Translations under genes and position numbers: made by a program
Assembly (NCBI GenBank): GCA_964597445.1
Contig: CAZQXO010000082.1
Coordinates: 1 to 5,732 of the forward strand
Direction: 5' to 3'
Source: UBA10649 sp964597445
Lineage (GTDB): Bacteria > Actinomycetota > Actinomycetes > S36-B12
DNA length: 5,732 bases
The notes under the pieces: model-generated
The model's database searches: none
What the model was told of the DNA's origin: nothing
The model's input: the letters and a program-made list of their open reading frames with translations, nothing else
Part shown: piece by piece, positions 1-5,090 of the stretch
Layout: each line of letters opens with the position of its first letter
How positions within the stretch are numbered: the stretch's first letter is position 1

Positions 1-2
1 GC

Positions 3-611
3 GACGGACTGCATTCGACGGTCGCTCGGCAACTAGGTGTTGTTGCTCGACCGTCGAAGCGAGGGCGTCGTTACGGGCTGCGTCAGCACTTCCAACGCGC
101 ACCCTGGAGTTCGATGATCGAGGTCTACTACGCCGGGGATGCTGAGCTCTACATCACTCCGATCGATGACCACATGGTCGGCGTGGCGGTGCTCGGCCCG
201 AAGGGCATCAACGTTGCCGAGGCAATCGCACGCGTGCCGCAGGTGAGCGCCGAGTTGCAGGGCGCCGTTCCTGCTTCCACCCTGCGCGGCGCCGGTCCCT
301 TCCCTTATCGCGCTCGCCGGGCACAGGTGCGACGGGTCCTGCTCGTGGGTGATGCCGCTGGCTACGTCGACGCCATCACGGGTGAGGGCCTGCGGGTGGG
401 CTTCGCCCAGGCGCAGGAAGCCATCACCGCGCTGAAGGCCGGCGACCCCTCCTCCTACCCCAAGCGATGGCGAAAGGTGACGCGCGAGTTTCGAGTACTG
501 ACCAAGGGCCTCGTGGTGGTTGCTTCCTCGCCACTACGTCACGCGATCGTCCCGGTGTCGAGCAGGAGTCCCCGTGTGTTCGGTGCCATCATCAATCGTT
601 TGGCCCGGTAG
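3..611 (+). CDS. FAD-dependent oxidoreductase, geranylgeranyl-reductase-like (C-terminal part, 5' end outside window)
   Basis: The frame is open from the first complete codon at base 3, so the ATG at 114 is internal and the gene begins upstream; 202 residues are visible. The visible part opens with DGLHST, the 'DG' motif of flavoprotein hydroxylases and geranylgeranyl reductases. It continues through an RRYGLRQHF and APW segment to LLVGDAAGYVDAITGEGL (residues about 113-130), the second FAD-contacting motif (GD...P/A-x-x-GEG) of this superfamily. The N-terminal Rossmann GxGxxG motif must lie outside the window. Such enzymes use FAD and NAD(P)H to hydroxylate aromatics or reduce isoprenoid double bonds; the substrate here cannot be told. 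The stop at 609-611 is two bases before the UbiA-type gene, so the two are almost surely co-transcribed and may act on the same product. The family call is firm, the exact reaction open. Confidence 0.85.
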   Translation, partial: DGLHSTVARQLGVVARPSKRGRRYGLRQHFQRAPWSSMIEVYYAGDAELYITPIDDHMVGVAVLGPKGINVAEAIARVPQVSAELQGAVPASTLRGAGPFPYRARRAQVRRVLLVGDAAGYVDAITGEGLRVGFAQAQEAITALKAGDPSSYPKRWRKVTREFRVLTKGLVVVASSPLRHAIVPVSSRSPRVFGAIINRLAR

Positions 612-613
612 CC

Positions 614-1432
614 ATGATCGGCACCATCCTGCGTTCCAGCCACCCGGTTCCTACCTTTGCGGTCACAGGGCTGTCGCTGTTGCTGGCTATCGCCTTCGGG
701 GTGCAGCCAGATCACACCATCGTGATCGTCATTGCTGTCTTCTTCAATCAGATCGCGATCGGCTTGAGTAACGACGTCCTTGACGTTGCACGAGACCGGC
801 GAGCCGGGCGAACCGATAAGCCACTGGTAACCGGAGCGATGTCTCTCTCGACAGCGTGGGTGGTTGTGGTCGGGTCCTCCCTCGTGTCCCTTGTGCTGTC
901 GGTGCTCGTCAATCCTTGGGTGGGGGTGTGGCAGGCGGTCTTCCTGTTCTCCGGCTTCGCCTACAACGCTGGCCTGAAGGCAACTGTCTTCTCGGCCCTT
1001 CCGTACGCAACCGGATTCGCTGCTCTGCCCACGCTGGTGAGTTTGGCAACGCAGCCACCGAGTTGGCCCGCATGGTGGGTGGTCTTCGTCGGTGCGAGCC
1101 TGGGTGTTTCAGCGCACTTCGCCAATGTGTTGCCCGACGGTGACAGTGATCGCGCTGAAGGTATCCGGGGACTCCCGCAACGACTCCCCGCAATGGTCAC
1201 CGTCACAGTCCTCGTGTCGATCACCACGATCTCGGCGGCCGTCCTGATCTGGCAAGGCGGCACCTCGGCTGTGTGGGTGACAGTTCCTGCGGCTGTCGCA
1301 GCTGTCGGTGTCTCAGTTGCCGCCGCGGCGCAAGCACGAAGGACACCCCCGACGGCCTGGCCGTTTCGGCTATCGATGCTGGCTGCTGGGTTCCTCGTGC
1401 TGGGCTTGATCGGTGCGCTTCAGGGTGGCTGA
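614..1432 (+). CDS. UbiA-family membrane prenyltransferase
   Basis: A 272-residue, very hydrophobic protein of the polytopic UbiA superfamily, which transfers a polyprenyl chain from its diphosphate to an acceptor within the membrane. The first Mg-diphosphate motif is NDVLDVARD at residues 53-61 (NDxxDxxxD), followed by RAGRTDKPLVTG. The second acidic motif is in NVLPDGDSDRAEGIRGLP at residues 171-188, and YNAGLK lies between them at 117-122. Both motifs look intact, so an active enzyme is expected. The ATG at 614 is preferred. The frame stays open upstream to 467, but that would put 147 bases inside the oxidoreductase gene, and the protein from 614 (MIGTILRSSHP) begins as relatives of this family do. 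No strong ribosome binding site is visible, and the two-base gap suggests translational coupling. The acceptor is unknown; aromatic, quinone-like or polyketide acceptors are possible. Confidence 0.85.
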   Translation: MIGTILRSSHPVPTFAVTGLSLLLAIAFGVQPDHTIVIVIAVFFNQIAIGLSNDVLDVARDRRAGRTDKPLVTGAMSLSTAWVVVVGSSLVSLVLSVLVNPWVGVWQAVFLFSGFAYNAGLKATVFSALPYATGFAALPTLVSLATQPPSWPAWWVVFVGASLGVSAHFANVLPDGDSDRAEGIRGLPQRLPAMVTVTVLVSITTISAAVLIWQGGTSAVWVTVPAAVAAVGVSVAAAAQARRTPPTAWPFRLSMLAAGFLVLGLIGALQGG

Positions 1433-1518
1433 TGCCGGAAGGGTGCTTTGCGCCGCCTGCAGCCGTCCCATCATCAACCCGACTGGGGAGGGTGCTGGTG
1501 ACATGACACACTGAACGC

Positions 1519-1686
1519 ATGGCGGACAACGACGACATCAAGGAGCGCATGCGCCTGGCCCTGGAGGCGAAGAACAAGAAGTCCTCCAAGAACACGCCTC
1601 ACGGGAGCACCCCGACGGAGGACAAGGGGCAGGAGCACGCTGACCGGGCCGGCGGCAAGCGGGAGTTCCGGCGGAAGTCCGGCTGA
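1519..1686 (+). CDS. small conserved actinobacterial protein, DUF5302-like
   Basis: A 55-residue, highly charged soluble protein of unknown function. It starts MADNDDIKERMRLALEAKN, has a Lys-rich stretch (KNKKSSKN) with an HG at about residues 28-29, and ends GGKREFRRKSG. A short acidic/Arg N-terminal helix, a middle His-Gly and a C-terminal F-R-R-K-S-G are what I recall as the hallmarks of DUF5302, a small family widespread in actinobacteria. The match is from memory, not a search. It has no membrane segment, signal peptide or cysteine. No Shine-Dalgarno is visible just before the ATG: the bases are CACACTGAACGC, so translation may be leaderless or weak. It sits 86 bases after the prenyltransferase and 45 bases before the next gene, on the same strand. 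Confidence 0.72.
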   Translation: MADNDDIKERMRLALEAKNKKSSKNTPHGSTPTEDKGQEHADRAGGKREFRRKSG

Positions 1687-1719
1687 CCCACGCCGATGGC
1701 CGGCTCCCAGGAGTCATGT

Positions 1720-1723
1720 GAGG
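1720..1723 (+). promoter_or_regulatory. Shine-Dalgarno that decides the GTG start of the DUF6153-like gene
   Basis: GAGG at 1720-1723 lies eight bases before the GTG at 1732. The in-frame ATG at 1696 has no purine-rich site before it (CTGACCCACGCC), so the GTG is the better start. Confidence 0.5.
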
Positions 1724-1731
1724 ATGTCAGC

Positions 1732-2148
1732 GTGCGGTCTCGGACCTCCCTGCCTCGCAGCGTCAGCCACCTGATTGGTTCGATGCTGCTGCTCCTGGGC
1801 ATCGCCGCCATGCATCACCTCGTGGTCTCGGGGTGCGTGACCGCGGTCGTCGATCAGGCGGCGGTGCACGCAGGAGGTCACGGGTGGGATGCAGGCCCCA
1901 TCGCGGCGAAGGACGAGCCGCGGCAGGAATCGGTGCCTGGCGGTCCATCGGGAACGGGTGCCCCTGTCGACCACTCCGGCGCAGCCCTGTGTCTCGCCGT
2001 CCTCGTGAGTGCGTGGCTGCTGACCCCGCTCCTGCGATATCGCCGGGCCCTGCGTGGCGCCGAATCCGTGCTGCGGGCACCGCCCCCCGTGGTCGCTGCT
2101 CCGCCCCGACCGCCTGATCTGGTCGTGCTGTCGGTCAGTCGCACGTGA
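1732..2148 (+). CDS. small two-helix membrane protein, DUF6153-like
   Basis: From the GTG at 1732 the protein has 138 residues; the in-frame ATG at 1696 would add twelve without a ribosome binding site. A first hydrophobic helix spans about residues 13-34 (HLIGSMLLLLGIAAMHHLVV), with a His pair at 28-29 and Cys35. A loop of about 45 residues follows, rich in His, Gly and Pro (H46, H50, H81). A second helix lies at 84-101 (AALCLAVLVSAWLLTPLL), and a short basic then Pro-rich tail reaches the end. This plan fits DUF6153, a family of unknown function often seen beside DUF305 genes in actinobacteria, as here: the DUF305 gene starts 55 bases downstream. Arg residues before helix 1 and after helix 2 suggest both ends are cytoplasmic and the His-bearing loop outside. 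A metal-related role is only a guess from the His residues and the neighbour. Confidence 0.68.
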   Translation: MRSRTSLPRSVSHLIGSMLLLLGIAAMHHLVVSGCVTAVVDQAAVHAGGHGWDAGPIAAKDEPRQESVPGGPSGTGAPVDHSGAALCLAVLVSAWLLTPLLRYRRALRGAESVLRAPPPVVAAPPRPPDLVVLSVSRT

Positions 2149-2152
2149 CGAG

Positions 2153-2168
2153 GAGCCGTGCGCGGCTC
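2153..2168 (+). other. small inverted repeat between the DUF6153-like and DUF305 genes
   Basis: GAGCCG (2153-2158), loop TGCG, CGGCTC (2163-2168): a perfect 6-bp GC-rich stem starting five bases after the upstream stop codon. No T-tract follows. It could be a weak terminator or an mRNA-processing/stability hairpin that sets the ratio of the two genes, or chance in GC-rich DNA. Confidence 0.3.
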
Positions 2169-2203
2169 GATCGTCCCTACCCGACTTCAGACAGGAACTC
2201 ACC

Positions 2204-3556
2204 ATGACCTCACGCATGTCCCGTTCTCGATCCACGCTCGCCCGGCGATCGGCGGCCATCGGAGCCGCCTTGCTCGCGGGCAGCCTCGTGCTGACTGCCT
2301 GCTCCAGTGATCCGAGTGCGCACGGCGGTGCCCACGACTCCTCGATGGAGATGCAACCCGGCGTCGATCCCGATGACGTCATGTTCGCGCAGATGATGAT
2401 TCCGCATCACGAGCAGGCTGTGGTGATGTCCGACCTTGCTGGTTCGCGTGCCGGCGATCCGGTCATCGCCGAGCTCGCTCTCGAGATCAGGGGAGCGCAG
2501 GCTCCGGAGATCGACCTGATGAGCTCCTGGCTCGACGCCTGGGGGGCCGAGCGCCTGTCATCAGACGACGCCATGGGTGCTCATGGGTCCCATGGCATGG
2601 CCGGCATGCTGACGCAGGAGCAGCTCGACGCGCTTGCGGCAGCCGAGGGATCCGACTTCGACACCCTCTTCGCCCGGTCCATGATCGAGCACCATGAGGG
2701 TGCTGTCCAGATGGCCCGAGACGTCCTCGCTGCCGGTTCGGATCCCGAGGTCGCTGCCCTCGCCCGGGAGATCATCGTGACGCAGGAGAAGGAGATCCTC
2801 CTGCTCCAGACCTTCCTGGCCGGTCAGGAGGGCGGCTCGGCCGTCGGTGTCGGCACCGTGCCGGTGAACCCGGCCCTGAGCCACGTCCATGGTGCGGTGG
2901 TCGACGGCGACCACGTGGTGGTGGGCACGCACGACGGCGTCCATCGGGTCGCCATCGCCACCGGTGCGTCGGAGCGCATCGGGAGCTCGCAGGATGACTT
3001 CATGGGGTTCACCGGGCAGGTGTCCGAGACCCTCGTGGCGAGCGGTCACCCCGGCCCCGGCTCCAACCTGCCCGACCCGCTCGGACTGCTGGTCAGTGAC
3101 GACGGCGGGATCACGTGGGAGGCCCGCAGCCTGCTCGGCGAGGTCGATTTCCACGGCTTGGCCGTACGGGGCAACGAGATCGTGGGCTGGGATACCCGCG
3201 GCCCGCTGCAGTGGTCCTCCGATGGTGGGCGCACCTGGACCGCCGGACCAGTCCTCACTCCCACATCGCTCGCGTGGTTCGGCGACCGCGTATGGCTGGC
3301 GACTCCTGATCAGGGCCTCGTGACCTGGCTCCCGGGAGACGCCGATGTCTCCCCGGTCGGCTCCTCCGGTGTCCTCGTTGCCGCCTCTCCTCAGGGGGAG
3401 GTGCTGTGGCGGGTCGACATCGACGGAAGCGTGCACCGCACGACGGATGGTGCGGAATGGGAGAACGTCGGTGCGGTCACGAGCATCGAGGCGCTTGCGG
3501 GCGATGCGGATCGCGCGTACGCGGTGACAGCCCAAGGCCTGCAGATCGTTCCCTGA
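2204..3556 (+). CDS. DUF305 lipoprotein fused to a C-terminal BNR-repeat (F510_1955-type) propeller-like domain
   Basis: A 450-residue predicted lipoprotein. The ATG at 2204 has AGGA at 2193-2196; the open frame upstream to 2054 overlaps the previous gene and is not used. Residues 1-32 form a signal peptide with Arg-rich start and lipobox LTAC, lipidated Cys33. Residues about 53-206 are DUF305, a ferritin-like helical-bundle family, with its paired motifs MMIPHHEQAV (64-73) and SMIEHHEGAVQM (159-170). Between them a His/Met-rich stretch (DAMGAHGSHGMAGM, 122-135) could bind metal. From about 219 to 450 the protein turns to beta-type sequence starting with SHVHGAVV, with DFMGF, SGHPGPGSNLPDPLG and DFHGLAV segments. 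It carries Asp-box-like repeats SDDGGITW (298-305), SSDGGRTW (338-345) and TTDGAEW (413-419). This resembles the F510_1955 'glycosylhydrolase' group; no catalytic role is shown. It lies outside the cell, anchored to the membrane. DUF305 function is unproven, with links to metal resistance islands. Confidence 0.83.
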   Translation: MTSRMSRSRSTLARRSAAIGAALLAGSLVLTACSSDPSAHGGAHDSSMEMQPGVDPDDVMFAQMMIPHHEQAVVMSDLAGSRAGDPVIAELALEIRGAQAPEIDLMSSWLDAWGAERLSSDDAMGAHGSHGMAGMLTQEQLDALAAAEGSDFDTLFARSMIEHHEGAVQMARDVLAAGSDPEVAALAREIIVTQEKEILLLQTFLAGQEGGSAVGVGTVPVNPALSHVHGAVVDGDHVVVGTHDGVHRVAIATGASERIGSSQDDFMGFTGQVSETLVASGHPGPGSNLPDPLGLLVSDDGGITWEARSLLGEVDFHGLAVRGNEIVGWDTRGPLQWSSDGGRTWTAGPVLTPTSLAWFGDRVWLATPDQGLVTWLPGDADVSPVGSSGVLVAASPQGEVLWRVDIDGSVHRTTDGAEWENVGAVTSIEALAGDADRAYAVTAQGLQIVP

Positions 3557-3560
3557 CATG

Positions 3561-3603
3561 CGTGAGGGGGGAGGTCCGCGGAATGCGGACCTCCCCCCTC
3601 ACG
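3561..3603. terminator. perfect 19-bp inverted repeat, probable bidirectional terminator
   Basis: Left arm 3561-3579 (CGTGAGGGGGGAGGTCCGC) pairs perfectly with right arm 3585-3603 across a five-base loop GGAAT. It starts four bases after the DUF305 stop and ends eleven bases before the fasciclin gene's stop on the other strand, so it can end transcripts from both convergent genes. No T-tract follows on either strand, which is common for very stable actinobacterial terminators. Confidence 0.85.
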
Positions 3604-3614
3604 GGATGCATGGA

Positions 3615-4244
3615 TCAGGGAGCGAAGGGAAGCAGCACTCCGTTGATGCCGTGAGCAACCTGCTTGTTGCCCTCGTTGATGTCCACCTTGCTGAGGATGA
3701 CATTCGGGTTGGGCAGCTTGGGGGCGTAGTCACCGAGCACGATGGCCGGCTTCTTCGTGACCTTGACCTTGATGGTCTTGCCGTCGACAGCCGTCTTCAG
3801 CTTGGCGCCGTTGGCCTTCAGGGCGTCCTGGGACAGGATCGTCGATCCGGGAACCACGTGGTAGAGCAGGACCTGCTCGACGGTGTCGACACCGAGGCCG
3901 GCCACGGCGTCGAAGGCCGCCTTCTCGGTCCTGACCTTCGTGCCGGTCAGCGCGGACGCGAGGTTCATGAACGCCCTGTCGGTCGGGGCGAACACGGTCA
4001 GGGCGGTGGTGCCGTCCGCGAGGAGCTTGACGTTGGAGTTCGGCTTCGCGCCGAGGACGGTCTCGGCAGCCTTCGTCAGGATGTCGAAGTCGGCGAAGTC
4101 GCGGTCGAAGGTCGACTGGCCGACCTTCAGGACGCTCGCGAGGGAGGTGGTGCCGTCAGCAGCGCTGGCGGCGGGGGCCAGAGCGGTCGCGCCGAGAAGG
4201 GCCGCGGCGCCGACGACGCCTGCTCGCATGATCGTGGTGCGCAT
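3615..4244 (-). CDS. secreted fasciclin (FAS1) domain protein, MPT70-like
   Basis: A 209-residue exported protein with one FAS1 domain, a fold found in secreted adhesion proteins and in mycobacterial MPT70/MPT83. The start at 4244 (MRTTIMRAG) has a strong AGGAG (4254-4250) five bases upstream; the longer open frame to 4484 runs through the promoter region and is not credible. Residues 1-28 form a Sec signal peptide with likely cleavage at ASA/AD. The FAS1 domain covers about 33-209. It has the first conserved block LTVFAPTDRAF (82-92), the Tyr-His block LLYHVVPGST (126-135), and the closing block VDIN...HGINGVLLP (187-206). There is no lipobox, C-terminal anchor or cysteine, so the product is probably released or held in the wall by other contacts. 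It is divergent from the sigma/anti-sigma operon and has a matching promoter-like signal upstream, so it is a likely target of that sigma factor. Confidence 0.92.
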   Translation of the reverse strand: MRTTIMRAGVVGAAALLGATALAPAASAADGTTSLASVLKVGQSTFDRDFADFDILTKAAETVLGAKPNSNVKLLADGTTALTVFAPTDRAFMNLASALTGTKVRTEKAAFDAVAGLGVDTVEQVLLYHVVPGSTILSQDALKANGAKLKTAVDGKTIKVKVTKKPAIVLGDYAPKLPNPNVILSKVDINEGNKQVAHGINGVLLPFAP

Positions 4245-4292
4245 GTTCTCTCCTAGGGTCCACTCCGCCCCGGGTGGGACGGTGTTACCCCT

Positions 4293-4320
4293 ACTTCTCT
4301 GGCGGACCCGGCTTCGGATG
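4293..4320 (-). promoter_or_regulatory. candidate sigma-factor promoter for the fasciclin gene
   Basis: Read on the - strand: CATCC at 4320-4316 as the -35, 18 bases, then GAAG at 4297-4294 (AGAAGT, 4298-4293) as the -10. The start of transcription would fall near 4286, leaving a leader of about 42 bases to the ATG at 4244. The same words with the same spacing occur on the + strand facing the sigma gene. CATCC and CGAA-like words are what I recall of the mycobacterial SigK promoter; that comparison is from memory. Confidence 0.5.
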
Positions 4321-4366
4321 CAGGAAGTTGAAGAATTCTCGGCGCGAAATCCGCGGGCCCCGCGTG

Positions 4367-4394
4367 CATCCATCCCGGCCTCATCGGGCGAAGA
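4367..4394 (+). promoter_or_regulatory. candidate autoregulatory promoter of the sigma/anti-sigma operon
   Basis: CATCC at 4367-4371 as the -35, 18 bases, then GAAG at 4390-4393 (CGAAGA, 4389-4394) as the -10. Transcription would start near 4401, about 60 bases before the TTG at 4464. A second, overlapping CATCC lies at 4371-4375, but its spacing to the -10 is four bases shorter and does not match the opposite-strand copy. Confidence 0.5.
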
Positions 4395-4450
4395 GGGGAG
4401 GGACGCGGCATCCTGTCGCTCCACGGGGACCCGGGGTCCACGAGCGGGGA

Positions 4451-4456
4451 GGGAGG
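4451..4456 (+). promoter_or_regulatory. Shine-Dalgarno supporting the TTG start of the sigma gene
   Basis: GGGAGG lies seven bases before the TTG at 4464. The ATG at 4479 has no comparable site. A GTG at 4539 has a weaker GAGGGAG (4526-4532) and would give a protein 25 residues shorter, nearer the usual ECF length, so it stays an alternative. Confidence 0.55.
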
Positions 4457-4463
4457 TCAGGCA

Positions 4464-5090
4464 TTGAGCGAGACGGCCATGCATACTGGCGAGACCGTCC
4501 TGTGCGCCCGCCGCCCGGAGTCCGTGAGGGAGTCATTCGTGTCCGTCGATCCCGAAGCCGCGGCAGCCGAGGCCTTCGCGCGAGGCGACGAGGCCGGGCT
4601 CTCGGAGGCGTACCGCCTGTGGGGAACCCTCGTCCACACGATCGCGCTGCGCAGCGTCGGGAGCGACGCGGATGCCGCAGACATCACGCAGGCCGTGTTC
4701 ATCAGTGCGTGGCGCGGCCGATCGGGATTCGATCCCGAGCGAGGTGCGCTGCCCGCCTGGCTGATCGCGATCACGCGGCGGCGCATCGCGGATCACTGGG
4801 AGGAGAGGTCCCGTCACACCCGGCGCGTGCAAGCCGTGGCCGCGCAGTCACCCGAGGAGCCGGTCGAGACCCCCTCGGATGCGCTGATCGATCGGGTGCT
4901 CCTCGCCGATGAGCTCGAGCGTCTCGGCGAGCCCCAGCGCCGCATCATGGAGCTGGCCTTCTTCCAGGACCTCACCCATGCCCAGATAGCCAGCCTGCTC
5001 GACCTTCCGCTCGGGACGGTCAAGAGTCACATCCGCCGGTCGCTGGACCGGCTGCGAACTCGATTGGAGGTGGACCGTGTCGCACTGTGA
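4464..5090 (+). CDS. sigK: ECF (group 4) sigma-70 factor, SigK-like
   Basis: A 208-residue alternative sigma factor of the extracytoplasmic-function group, which directs RNA polymerase to a small regulon when released from its anti-sigma partner. Region 2 covers about residues 33-115, with the core-binding and -10 recognition stretch DADAADITQAVFISAWRGR (68-86) and then AWLIAITRRRIADHW (98-112). Region 4 covers about 143-203, with the helix-turn-helix DLTHAQIASLLDLPLGTVKSH (from 169) that reads the -35. There is no SnoaL or other C-terminal extension. TTG at 4464 is chosen for its GGGAGG site; the first 25 or so residues look poorly ordered and GTG at 4539 is possible. The only cysteine is Cys14, in that doubtful N-terminus. 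The stop overlaps the anti-sigma start by 14 bases. The SigK assignment rests on the RskA-like partner and the fasciclin neighbour as much as on the protein itself; the ECF class is certain. Confidence 0.85.
   Translation: MSETAMHTGETVLCARRPESVRESFVSVDPEAAAAEAFARGDEAGLSEAYRLWGTLVHTIALRSVGSDADAADITQAVFISAWRGRSGFDPERGALPAWLIAITRRRIADHWEERSRHTRRVQAVAAQSPEEPVETPSDALIDRVLLADELERLGEPQRRIMELAFFQDLTHAQIASLLDLPLGTVKSHIRRSLDRLRTRLEVDRVAL

Noticed and set aside
467..613. N-terminal extension of the UbiA-type frame, 49 residues
   Set aside because: It lies inside the oxidoreductase gene, is polar and low in recognisable sequence, and the family-like start MIGTILRSSHP is at 614.
1714..2382. 222-residue open frame on the - strand opposite the DUF6153-like gene and the start of the DUF305 gene
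   Set aside because: Composition is shadow-like with no domain or membrane segment, and it overlaps two better-supported genes.
2561..3559. 332-residue open frame on the - strand opposite the DUF305 gene
   Set aside because: It has no recognisable domain, is rich in Arg, Gly and Asp, and the opposite strand has a signal peptide, lipobox and two known domain types.
3558..4256. 232-residue open frame on the + strand across the fasciclin gene
   Set aside because: It is antisense to a clear FAS1 protein, begins within the terminator hairpin, and is a Gly/Arg/Asp-rich shadow typical of high-GC DNA.
4245..4484. Longer start for the fasciclin protein, 80 extra residues
   Set aside because: It would remove the N-terminal signal peptide, cross both candidate promoters and overlap the sigma gene; the start at 4244 has a strong AGGAG.
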